A DNA stretch of 9,245 bases from Pseudomonadota bacterium (GTDB taxonomy: Bacteria; Pseudomonadota; Alphaproteobacteria; Rhizobiales; Phreatobacteraceae), in assembly GCA_023416965.1 (NCBI GenBank), contig JAEZGJ010000082.1, positions 1-9,245 of the forward strand, given 5' to 3'. Position numbers and translations under genes: made by a program. Position 1 is the first letter of the stretch. Each line of letters opens with the position of its first letter. Of the stretch, positions 1 to 5,923 are shown in pieces. Below the pieces are notes generated by a model. That model was given only the letters and a program-made list of their open reading frames with translations, was not told the origin of the DNA and made no database searches.

Positions 1-91
1 CCTCGCGAGGCGGGTGAGGGGGCGATGCTGTCCGGAGGGAATACCCCCCTCACCCGGCCTTCGGCCGACCTCTCCCCGCCGGGGAGAGGTG
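1..91. repeat. Compound palindromic intergenic repeat (REP/BIME-like)
   Basis: Three nested or adjacent palindromes are visible. A 12-bp perfect inverted repeat has arms at 11-22 and 45-56 (CGGGTGAGGGGG and its complement) around a 22-nt spacer. A short hairpin follows at 55-67 (CGGCC-TTC-GGCCG). A 10-bp perfect hairpin has arms at 68-77 and 81-90 (ACCTCTCCCC / GGGGAGAGGT) with loop GCC. Positions 1-10 are themselves a perfect palindrome (CCTCGCGAGG). The right part, from about 45, reads like the interspersed 'CCCTCACCCGG...CCTCTCCCC' palindromes common between genes in Rhizobiales. Positions 1-22 look like the start of a second copy in the opposite orientation, running off the window edge. 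It lies downstream of the minus-strand hydrolase and could end or stabilise its transcript. Confidence 0.75.
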
Positions 92-113
92 AAGGGAACG
101 CGGCGGCTCCACA

Positions 114-140
114 AGCGCCATATCGGAGCGCGCTGGCGCT
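114..140 (-). terminator. Possible stem-loop at the end of the hydrolase gene
   Basis: A perfect 7-bp inverted repeat, AGCGCCA (114-120) and TGGCGCT (134-140), flanks a 13-nt loop that contains the 8-bp palindrome AGCGCGCT (127-134, sharing one base with the right arm). On the minus strand the stem begins inside the hydrolase stop codon. There is no T-run after it, so this is at most a weak or Rho-assisted end. The repeat at 1-91 could do the same job. Confidence 0.3.
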
Positions 141-1123
141 CACCCCTGGAGCCCTTTCAGGAATCCCAGCAGCAAACCACTTACCTCCTCCGCCCGCTCC
201 TGCTGGATCCAGTGGCCGGCGCCCTCGATGAGATGCACGCCCCGGCAGCCCGGCAGGGTCTTCGGATAGGCCTCGATCTGTGCCTTCGACGCGGGGAAAT
301 GCATCACCCCGTCATGGGTCCCGGCAATGAACATCGAGGGCTGGCGGATCGGCTGCCCGCGCCAGGGCGCCGTCAACGCCGCGTTGCGCCGGAGGTTGCG
401 GTACCAGTTGAGCCCGCCCCGAAAGCCGGAATGGGCGAACTGCCCCGCGAGATAGGCCATGTGCGCCGGCGGCAGCCAGGCGGGAAGCTCACCCGGCGGA
501 TCTGTATTGGCGATGATGCCGCCCGGCGTCTTCAGCCGGATCATGGACTTGCGGCGGCCGGCCCGGTCGCCGAACCCGTCGAAGTAGATGCGCTTCAGGC
601 TGTCTTCCGGGTCGCGGTCGAGCTCCGCCTCGGCGACGCCCGGCGCCTGGAAATACTGCATGTAGAAGTCGCGGATGCCGAGCTTCTCCAGCGCCGCCAG
701 CAGGTCGCTGTAGCCGGGCGGCGTCCAGGGCACGCTCATGCCGACCACCGCCCGGAAGATGTCGGGGCGCAGCAGGGCGCAGTGCCAGGCGACCGGCGCC
801 CCCCAGTCGTGCCCCACCACGACGGCGTCCTCCGCCCCCAGCACCTTCACCAGTTCCACCTGGTCGGCGACGAGGTCGAGGATGGAATAGCGCTCGATCT
901 CCGCCGGCGCGTCCGTGTGGCCGTAGCCGCGCATGTCGGGCGCCACGGCCCGGTAGCCGGCCGCCGCCACCGCCCGCATCTGGTGGCGCCAGGAGGCCCA
1001 GCCCTCCGGCCAGCCGTGGCAGAACAGGACGAGCGGGCCTTCCCCCAGTTCGGCTATGCGCATCGCGATGCCGTTGGCCTTCACTGTCCTCAGCGGGATC
1101 GGCCTGTCTTCCGGCGTGGACAT
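140..1123 (-). CDS. Alpha/beta-fold hydrolase, soluble epoxide hydrolase-like
   Basis: A cytoplasmic alpha/beta hydrolase of 327 residues, close to the usual length of bacterial epoxide hydrolases. Visible motifs are the oxyanion-hole HGWP (36-39), the nucleophile elbow VGHDWG with Asp106 as nucleophile, an acid candidate Asp271 (in AGTHDG) and the catalytic His304 (GAGHW). The lid carries YMQYFQAPGVAEAEL (154-168) and SGFRGGLNWYRN (232-243), which resemble the mammalian soluble epoxide hydrolase lid. Tyr154 or Tyr157, with Tyr241, would be the ring-opening tyrosines. An Asp nucleophile plus two lid tyrosines favours an epoxide hydrolase over a haloalkane dehalogenase or esterase. The start at 1123 is chosen because GGAGGT lies 4-5 nt upstream; the frame is open to 1219, but that would add 32 residues without family character. 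There is no signal peptide. It is transcribed away from the transporter cluster, so a link is unproven, and the substrate is unknown. Confidence 0.88.
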   Translation of the reverse strand: MSTPEDRPIPLRTVKANGIAMRIAELGEGPLVLFCHGWPEGWASWRHQMRAVAAAGYRAVAPDMRGYGHTDAPAEIERYSILDLVADQVELVKVLGAEDAVVVGHDWGAPVAWHCALLRPDIFRAVVGMSVPWTPPGYSDLLAALEKLGIRDFYMQYFQAPGVAEAELDRDPEDSLKRIYFDGFGDRAGRRKSMIRLKTPGGIIANTDPPGELPAWLPPAHMAYLAGQFAHSGFRGGLNWYRNLRRNAALTAPWRGQPIRQPSMFIAGTHDGVMHFPASKAQIEAYPKTLPGCRGVHLIEGAGHWIQQERAEEVSGLLLGFLKGLQG

Positions 1124-1142
1124 GGGACCTCCGGGGGTGCGC

Positions 1143-1168
1143 GGAACCTGGAGCCTGCCCCAGCGGTT
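1143..1168 (+). promoter_or_regulatory. Candidate EcfG-type (general stress sigma factor) promoter
   Basis: GGAAC at 1143-1147 is followed after 19 nt by TT at 1167-1168 (GGTT at 1165-1168). This fits the published alphaproteobacterial EcfG/RpoE2 pattern, GGAAC-N18/19-TT, although the -10 is GGTT rather than the preferred CGTT. Transcription would begin near 1175, giving a leader of roughly 28 nt before the ATG at 1203. The match is short and could be chance. Confidence 0.4.
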
Positions 1169-1202
1169 GGCCCTTGAACATTCCCCCGAACAGGAGGCGG
1201 CG

Positions 1203-1511
1203 ATGCCCCAGGGCGACAAGTCGGCCTATACCGACAAGCAGAAGCGCAAGGCCGAGCACATCGAGGAAAGCTACGAGGAGCGCGGCACGTCCAAGAAGCG
1301 GGCCGAGGCCATCGCCTGGGCCACCGTCAACAAGGAGAGCGGCGGCGGCAACAAGTCCGGCTCCGGCCGCGGCAAGCCCGACAGCAAGGTGTCAGCCAAG
1401 CGCGGCGGCGCCAAGAGCGGCGAGGCCAGCGCCTCGCGTAGCGCCGCCGAGCGCTCCGCTTCCGCGAAGAAGGCCGCCGCCACCCGCAAGCGCAACGCCG
1501 CCAAGCACTGA
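1203..1511 (+). CDS. Small basic 'plasmid stabilization'-type protein
   Basis: A 102-residue, very basic protein. The N-terminal half (about 1-60) carries the conserved segment DKQKRKAEHIEESYEERG, then AIAWATVNKESGGG and KSGSGRGK. I recognise this pattern from alphaproteobacterial proteins routinely labelled 'plasmid stabilization protein', whose function is not established. The AIAWATVNKE stretch also resembles the end of ChaB-like proteins. The C-terminal part (about 60-102) is low-complexity, rich in Lys, Ala, Ser, Arg and Gly with AKKAAATRKR-like runs, as in histone-like or nucleic-acid-binding tails, and is probably disordered. The start at 1203 is set by AGGAGG at 1192-1197, five bases upstream; the same frame is open to 1056 but that part overlaps the hydrolase gene. 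There is no toxin or antitoxin partner beside it, so the plasmid label should not be taken literally. A stress promoter candidate lies upstream. Confidence 0.82.
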   Translation: MPQGDKSAYTDKQKRKAEHIEESYEERGTSKKRAEAIAWATVNKESGGGNKSGSGRGKPDSKVSAKRGGAKSGEASASRSAAERSASAKKAAATRKRNAAKH

Positions 1512-1574
1512 CGGCGGAACGGGGTTGCCCTCCCCTGTTCGGCCGAATTGAGCCCCGCGCCCCCATGCCCTTGA

Positions 1575-1590
1575 CTGATCGCACGATCAG
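1575..1590. promoter_or_regulatory. Probable TetR operator (perfect palindrome)
   Basis: CTGATCG (1575-1581), a 2-bp CA centre, and CGATCAG (1584-1590) form a perfect 16-bp palindrome. It ends 11 bp before the start codon of the TetR-type gene and overlaps TTGACT (1571-1576), which resembles a -35 box but has no matching -10 before the start codon. Palindromes of this size just upstream of a tetR gene are usually the autoregulatory site. No T-run follows, so it is not a terminator. That the neighbouring regulator binds here is inference. Confidence 0.65.
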
Positions 1591-1601
1591 CGGGAGGGAG
1601 C

Positions 1602-2267
1602 ATGACCGTGCGGGCTGCCGGGACGAGCAAGCCGACCGCGAAGGAGGACATCCTCGACGCGGCCGAGGCCGTCTTTGCTGCGCGCGGTTTCGAGGGCGCT
1701 TCCATGCGCGCGATCGCCGAGGCGGCGGGCGTCGCCCAGGCGCTGCTCCACTACCATTACGGGACCAAGGAAGGCCTGTTCGAGGCCATGTTCAGCCGCC
1801 GGTCGGGTGCCATCAACCGCATCCGGCTGGCGCGCCTCGATGTCATGCTGGCGCGCGGCCAGCCGAGCGTCGAGGACATCGTCGAGGCGCTGCTGCGGCC
1901 GACAATCGAGGCCGGCCATGACCCGCGCCGCGGCGGCAGCCGCTTTGCCGGCCTCATCCTTGCGACCGGCACGGCCGAGGACGACTGGCGGAGGGATCTC
2001 GTCGCCCGCAGCTACGATCCCATGGCCCACAGATTCATTGCCGCCCTGATGGCGGCGCTGCCCGGCCTCGACCGCGCCTCCGCCACCTGGGGCTATCTCT
2101 TCGTCGTCGGCGCCGCCCTCACCCAGATGGCGCCGACCGGCCGCGCCGCCCGGCTGTCGGGCGGAGCGGCCCGCGCCGAGGCCACCGACGCCATGCTGGC
2201 CCGCGCCGTGGTCTTCGCCGCGGCGGGGCTGAGGGCCCTCGCCGCCGCCCGGCCCGGCGTCCACTGA
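1602..2267 (+). CDS. TetR/AcrR family transcriptional regulator
   Basis: A 221-residue one-component regulator of typical TetR length. The N-terminal DNA-binding domain spans about residues 13-60: ILDAAEAVFAARGFEG is helix 1, and SMRAIAEAAGVAQALLHYHYGTKEGLF contains the helix-turn-helix and the conserved Y-Y-x-x-K-E-x-L end of the domain. The rest (about 65-221) is the all-helical ligand-binding and dimerisation part, which I cannot assign to a ligand class. The start is supported by GGGAGGG at 1592-1598. The protein probably binds the palindrome 1575-1590 and represses its own transcript, which likely continues into the cyclase and FAH genes because the next start is only 26 bp beyond the stop. 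The ligand is probably the transported compound or an intermediate (inference). Confidence 0.92.
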   Translation: MTVRAAGTSKPTAKEDILDAAEAVFAARGFEGASMRAIAEAAGVAQALLHYHYGTKEGLFEAMFSRRSGAINRIRLARLDVMLARGQPSVEDIVEALLRPTIEAGHDPRRGGSRFAGLILATGTAEDDWRRDLVARSYDPMAHRFIAALMAALPGLDRASATWGYLFVVGAALTQMAPTGRAARLSGGAARAEATDAMLARAVVFAAAGLRALAAARPGVH

Positions 2268-2293
2268 CCACGCCTCATCCGAAGGAGACCGCC

Positions 2294-3070
2294 TTGCCCC
2301 GCCGCATCATCGACCTCTCCGTGGCCCTGCGCGCCGACATCGCCTCCGATCCGCCCTCGGCACTGCCCTCGATCACCTATATCGACCACAGGCAGTCCGT
2401 CGGGCAGATCCTCCCCTTCTTCCCCGGCCTGACGCAGGAGGACCTGCCGGGCGGCGAGGGCTGGGCGGTGGAGCAGCTCAACGTCTCCACCCACAACGGC
2501 ACCCATCTCGACGCGCCCTACCACTTCCACTCCACCACCGACGGCGGCAAGCCCGCCTGGACCATCGACGAGATGCCGCTCGACTGGTGCTTCCAGCGCG
2601 GCGTGAAGCTCGACTTCCGCCATTTCCCCGACGGCTATGTCGCCACGGCCGCCGACGTGGAGGCGGAGCTGGCGCGCACCGGCGTCACGCTGCAGCCGCT
2701 CGACATCGTCGTGGTCAACACCGCCGCCGGCGCCCGCTATGGTGAGCCCGACTATGTCGGCCGCGGCTGCGGCATGGGCCGGGAGGCGACGCTCTTCCTC
2801 ACCGAGCGCGGCGTGAAGATCACCGGTACCGACGCCTGGAGCTGGGACGCGCCCTTCGTTCACACGGCGCGCAAATATGCCGAGACCGGCGATGCCGGCC
2901 TGATCTGGGAGGGCCATCGCGCCGGCATGGTGCGCGCCTATGGTCATATCGAGAAGATGACCAATCTCGACAAGCTGCCGGCGACCGGCTTCACCATCGC
3001 CTGCTTCCCCTTCAAGATCCACAAGGCCTCCGCCGGCTTCTGCCGGGCCGTCGCCATCTTCGAGGACTGA
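2294..3070 (+). CDS. Cyclase family protein (kynurenine formamidase-like metal hydrolase)
   Basis: A 258-residue soluble hydrolase of the cyclase superfamily, which includes kynurenine formamidase (KynB) and isatin hydrolase. The signature HNGTHLDAPYHF (67-78) gives metal ligands His67, His71 and Asp73, and His77 is the second conserved histidine. The downstream pair His208 and Glu220, 12 residues apart, matches the second metal-binding and catalytic pair of KynB. Members hydrolyse amide or ester bonds in formamides, cyclic amides and lactones. Translation starts at TTG: AAGGAG (2282-2287) lies six bases before it and no ATG or GTG fits better. The FAH-family gene starts 5 bp after its stop, so the two are very likely co-translated and act in one pathway. 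No kynurenine-pathway gene is nearby, so a role in tryptophan breakdown is not implied; isatin-type or other cyclic substrates are equally possible. Confidence 0.87.
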   Translation: MPRRIIDLSVALRADIASDPPSALPSITYIDHRQSVGQILPFFPGLTQEDLPGGEGWAVEQLNVSTHNGTHLDAPYHFHSTTDGGKPAWTIDEMPLDWCFQRGVKLDFRHFPDGYVATAADVEAELARTGVTLQPLDIVVVNTAAGARYGEPDYVGRGCGMGREATLFLTERGVKITGTDAWSWDAPFVHTARKYAETGDAGLIWEGHRAGMVRAYGHIEKMTNLDKLPATGFTIACFPFKIHKASAGFCRAVAIFED

Positions 3071-3075
3071 CCGCC

Positions 3076-4068
3076 ATGAAGCTCGTCACCTTCGTCGGCT
3101 CGCACGGGCGCGAACGCCTCGGCGCCATCATCGGACCGGAGGGCGACGAGCACGTGCTCGACCTCGCAACGGCGGCGCACCGCGACCACGTGCCCGCCAC
3201 CGCCTTCCGCTCCATGCTGGCACTGATCGAGGCGGGCCCGCGCGCCCTCGACAAGGCCCGTGACCTCGCCGCCACCCACAAGGTCGACGAGGACATCGCC
3301 CGGCCGCTGTCGCGGGTGCGCCTGCTCGCACCGATCCCCGTCCCGCCGCAGGTGCGCGACTTCTCGGTCTTTCCGCGCCACATCCTCGACGCGCCGGTGG
3401 GGATGAGGCGGATCATCGCGCGCGCGAAGGGCGACGAGGCCGCCGCCAGGGCCCTGAAGCCCGAGGCGGAAGTGCCGAAAGTCTATCGCGAGCGGCCGAT
3501 CTACTACTTCACCAACCGCTTCTCCATCGTCGGACCGGATGCCGACATCCTCTGGCCGGACTATTCCAGGCTCATGGACTACGAGCTCGAATTCGCCGCC
3601 GTCCTCTGGGGTGGCGGCTCCAACATCGACCACGCGGAGGCCGGCCGCCACATCTTCGGCTACACGATCTTCAACGATTTCTCCGCCCGCGACGCCCAGC
3701 TCGCGGAAATGGCCGGCATGCTCGGCCCGGCCAAGGGCAAGAGCTTCGACGCCGGGAATGCGCTCGGTCCCTATATCCTCACCGCCGACGAGCTTCCCGC
3801 TCCCTATGGCCTTGCCGCCACGGCCCGGGTGAACGGCCAAGTCTGGACCGACAGCTCGACGGGAGGAATGCTCCACTCTTTCGAGGACATGATCGCCTAT
3901 GTCTCGCGTTCGGAAACCCTCCGTCCTGGCGAGGTCTTCGGCTCCGGTACGGTGAACGGCGGCTGCGGTCTGGAGCACGACCGCTTCCTCTCCCACGGCG
4001 ACGTCATCGAACTCTCGGTGGCGGGCCTCGGCACGCTGCGCAACCGCGTTCTGGCCGCCGCCACCTGA
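3076..4068 (+). CDS. Fumarylacetoacetate hydrolase (FAH) family protein
   Basis: A 330-residue enzyme with a short N-terminal domain (about 1-85) and the FAH catalytic domain (about 90-326). The metal-binding residues are present: Glu170 and Glu172 in DYELEFA, and Asp201 in FNDFSARDAQ. The conserved lysine is in KGKSFDAGNALGPY (220-233, probably Lys222). SGTVNGGCGLE (290-300) is the usual substrate-side loop. The family hydrolyses C-C bonds of acylpyruvates or fumarylacetoacetate, or handles related beta-keto acids, using Mg or Mn. This length fits the 'FAH family protein' group more than true tyrosine-pathway FAH (about 420 residues). A Shine-Dalgarno GAGGA (3062-3066) sits inside the end of the cyclase gene, which suggests translational coupling. 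A segment at 111-140, rich in Ala, Arg, Lys and Glu, lies just before the catalytic core. The exact substrate cannot be read from the sequence. Confidence 0.9.
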   Translation: MKLVTFVGSHGRERLGAIIGPEGDEHVLDLATAAHRDHVPATAFRSMLALIEAGPRALDKARDLAATHKVDEDIARPLSRVRLLAPIPVPPQVRDFSVFPRHILDAPVGMRRIIARAKGDEAAARALKPEAEVPKVYRERPIYYFTNRFSIVGPDADILWPDYSRLMDYELEFAAVLWGGGSNIDHAEAGRHIFGYTIFNDFSARDAQLAEMAGMLGPAKGKSFDAGNALGPYILTADELPAPYGLAATARVNGQVWTDSSTGGMLHSFEDMIAYVSRSETLRPGEVFGSGTVNGGCGLEHDRFLSHGDVIELSVAGLGTLRNRVLAAAT

Positions 4069-4367
4069 CGGGAAGCCTCGCACGACACGTCCCGCACCGC
4101 GAAATCGCCTCCGTCTTTGGAAAGAGGGCGCCGCCCGCCGCTGGAGGCAGGGTTTCGGCTAATGGAATGAGATTTCATTCTTTTTGTGCGGCCGGGTCAC
4201 CTACCGGTGCGTATGTCCGCCATTCGTCCCGCACTGCGGCACGCGGAGAAAGGCCGGCAGCGGGCATTGCAGCCGCCGCGCTTATCTGTTCACACTGCCT
4301 CCAACGATAAGGCCCGGCCGAAAACGGCGGCGCAAAAGCGCAGGGCTTCCAGGGAGGATAGCGGCCA
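4069..4367. other. 299-bp non-coding gap between FAH and transporter genes
   Basis: No gene is convincing here. A nested GC hairpin region lies at 4107-4148: arms GCCTCC / GGAGGC enclose GGGCG-C-CGCCC. An AT-rich inverted repeat with a T-run follows at 4165-4185. The remaining 180 bp up to livG would be a long untranslated leader if transcription starts near the inverted repeat. I could not find a convincing -35/-10 pair. Base composition is less G/C-biased at third positions than in the genes, which fits non-coding DNA. Confidence 0.6.
4165..4185 (+). promoter_or_regulatory. Inverted repeat with T-run (operator or weak terminator)
   Basis: GAATGA (4165-4170), GATT, TCATTC (4175-4180) is a perfect 6-bp inverted repeat followed directly by TTTTT (4181-4185). 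As RNA it is a short, mostly A-U hairpin with a U-run, like a weak terminator for the FAH operon, whose stop codon is about 100 bp upstream. As DNA it could be an operator controlling the transporter genes. The sequence stands out as AT-rich in a very GC-rich region. I cannot decide between the two roles. Confidence 0.45.
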
Positions 4368-5177
4368 ATGACATCCGTTGGCTTTGCCGACGCACATCCG
4401 GAATCCGCTCCGGCGCCGCTTCTGGCTGTCCGCGACATTTCCGTTCGCTTCGGCGGCATCATCGCGCTGAACGGCATCTCTTTCGATGTCATGCCCGGTC
4501 ACGTGGTCGGGCTCATCGGCCCCAACGGCGCGGGCAAGACGACGCTCTTCAACTGCCTCAGCCGCCTCTACATCCCCAACGAGGGCGACATCCTCTTCAA
4601 GGGCCGCTCGATCATGAAGGCGCCGCGCCATGCCATCGCCGAGATCGGCATGGGGCGCACCTTCCAGAACGTCGCCCTCTTCGACCGCATGTCGGTGCTC
4701 GACAACGTCAAGGTCGGCTGCCACAGCCAGACCCATGCCGGCTTCCTGCGCTCGGTGCTGCGGCTGAGCGGCGTTGCCGAGGAGGAGAAGGCGATCGAGG
4801 ACCGCGCCCGCGAGCTCGTCGCCTTCATGGGCCTCGAGCCCTTCGCGGCCATGCCGGCCGGCCCCCTGCCCTTCCCCATCCGCAAGCGCGTCGAACTCGC
4901 CCGCGCCCTCGCCGCCAGGCCCAAGCTCCTCCTGCTCGACGAGCCGGCCGCCGGCCTGAACCACGAGGAGATCGAGGTCCTCAAGGAGCAGATCCGCCGC
5001 GTTGTCGACATCCAGAAGGTCACCACTCTGCTGGTGGAGCATCACATGAGCCTGGTCATGTCCGTCTCGGACAAGGTGGTGGCGATCGACTTCGGCAAGA
5101 AGATCGCCGACGGGACGCCAGCCGAAGTGCAGCGCGACCCCGAGGTGATCCGCGCCTATCTCGGGACGGGAGCCTGA
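4368..5177 (+). CDS. livG: Branched-chain amino acid-type ABC transporter ATPase, LivG-like
   Basis: A 269-residue cytoplasmic ATPase of a HAAT importer. It has Walker A GPNGAGKTT (51-59), Q-loop Gln100 in GRTFQN, Walker B LLLLDEP with Asp191 and Glu192, D-loop AAGLN, and the H-loop His225 in VEHHM. The C-terminal segment (IADGTPAEVQRDPEVIRAYLG) is the typical LivG ending. The ABC signature loop is unusual: where LivG proteins have L-[AS]-Y-G-Q, this protein has LPFPI (167-171), losing the otherwise invariant glycine. It pairs with the LivF homologue that starts 3 bp after its stop. A first stretch of about 17 residues, before the ABC domain, is variable. The start is supported by GGGAGG at 4352-4357, ten bases upstream. 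Family membership is clear; the imported substrate need not be a branched-chain amino acid. Confidence 0.93.
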   Translation: MTSVGFADAHPESAPAPLLAVRDISVRFGGIIALNGISFDVMPGHVVGLIGPNGAGKTTLFNCLSRLYIPNEGDILFKGRSIMKAPRHAIAEIGMGRTFQNVALFDRMSVLDNVKVGCHSQTHAGFLRSVLRLSGVAEEEKAIEDRARELVAFMGLEPFAAMPAGPLPFPIRKRVELARALAARPKLLLLDEPAAGLNHEEIEVLKEQIRRVVDIQKVTTLLVEHHMSLVMSVSDKVVAIDFGKKIADGTPAEVQRDPEVIRAYLGTGA

Positions 5178-5180
5178 TCC

Positions 5181-5894
5181 ATGGCGCCTCTTCTGGAGAT
5201 CAGCGGCCTCAAGGCCTATTACGGCGCGACGGAGGCCCTGCACGGGCTGAGCTTCACCCTCGCCCAAGGCGGCATCACCACTCTTCTCGGCGCCAACGGC
5301 GCCGGCAAGACCACCACGCTGCGGGCGATCAGCGGCCTGGTTCGCCGCGAGGGCAGCATCGTCTTCGACGGCCAGCCCATCGACAAGATGGCGACGGAGG
5401 ACATCACCCGCCTCGGCGTCGCCCACGTGCCGGAGGGACGCGGCACCTTCGTCGGCCTGTCGGTGGAGGAGAACCTCAAGATCGCCAGCTACGGCCGGCG
5501 CGACAAGTCCGGCGTGAAGCGCGACCTCGACCTCGTCTTCACCTACTTTCCCCGCCTCAAGGAACGCATTGCGCAGCAGGCCGGCACGCTCTCCGGCGGC
5601 GAGCAGCAGATGCTGGCCATCTCCCGCGCCCTGATGCTCGGGCCCCGGCTGATGCTGCTCGACGAGCCCTCCTTCGGCCTCGCCCCGCTCATCGTCCAGG
5701 AGATCTTCCACATCATGCGGCGCATCAACGAGGAGGCCGGCGTCTCCATGCTCCTCGTCGAGCAGAACGCGGCGCTGGCGCTGAATCTGGCGGAGAACGC
5801 CTACGTGCTGGAGACCGGCACCGTCGTCATGGCGGGCCCGGCCGCCGAACTGAAGAACGACGAGGGCATCCGCAAATCCTACCTCGGCTACTGA
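5181..5894 (+). CDS. livF: Branched-chain amino acid-type ABC transporter ATPase, LivF-like
   Basis: The second ATPase of the importer, 237 residues, the usual LivF length. Walker A is GANGAGKTT (37-45), the signature LSGGEQQ (137-143) is canonical, Walker B is LMLLDEP (157-163), and the D-loop follows as SFGLAP. As in other LivF proteins, the Q-loop position reads VPEGRGTF with Glu85, and the H-loop histidine is replaced by Gln in LVEQN (192-196). It would form a heterodimer with the LivG homologue, so one composite site uses this intact signature and the other uses the altered one. GGGAG at 5168-5172 is the likely ribosome site and lies inside the end of livG, which suggests coupling. Confidence 0.94.
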   Translation: MAPLLEISGLKAYYGATEALHGLSFTLAQGGITTLLGANGAGKTTTLRAISGLVRREGSIVFDGQPIDKMATEDITRLGVAHVPEGRGTFVGLSVEENLKIASYGRRDKSGVKRDLDLVFTYFPRLKERIAQQAGTLSGGEQQMLAISRALMLGPRLMLLDEPSFGLAPLIVQEIFHIMRRINEEAGVSMLLVEQNAALALNLAENAYVLETGTVVMAGPAAELKNDEGIRKSYLGY

Positions 5895-5923
5895 GCCGGT
5901 CAGCAGGGGACAGAGGAAGACGC

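Noticed and set aside
14..1177. Plus-strand open frame (387 codons) opposite the hydrolase
   Set aside because: It is antisense to a gene with a complete set of catalytic motifs, is rich in Arg, Pro, His and Gly, and runs from the palindromic repeat. Not a gene.
1124..1219. 32-residue N-terminal extension of the hydrolase
   Set aside because: The downstream ATG at 1123 has a strong GGAGGT site, and the extension would overlap the start of the divergent small gene.
1516..1539. Second GGAAC...TT match before the tetR gene as an EcfG promoter
   Set aside because: The spacer before TT is 17 nt, one shorter than the accepted 18-19, and the -10 reads TGTT. Likely chance.
1571..1599. TTGACT at 1571 as the -35 box of the tetR promoter
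   Set aside because: No -10-like hexamer lies at the needed distance, which would fall on the ribosome site and start codon. The box is more likely part of the operator.
2093..4083. Antisense open frames opposite the cyclase and FAH genes
   Set aside because: Both plus-strand genes have full metal-binding motifs; the antisense frames show only composition-driven Val, Gly, Glu and Asp-rich sequence.
4213..4371. Small open frame (52 codons, ATG at 4213) whose TGA overlaps the livG start as ATGA
   Set aside because: The stop-start overlap is suggestive of coupling, but there is no ribosome site, third-position G/C is lower than in neighbouring genes, and the protein shows no motif.
4184..5923. 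Frame of livH open for 580 codons upstream through livG and livF, as if one 881-residue protein
   Set aside because: The upstream part is rich in Arg, Pro, His and Gly with no recognisable domain, and it is a shifted reading of two clear ATPase genes. Long stop-free shadow frames are expected at this GC content. The true livH start at 5924 has a good ribosome site.
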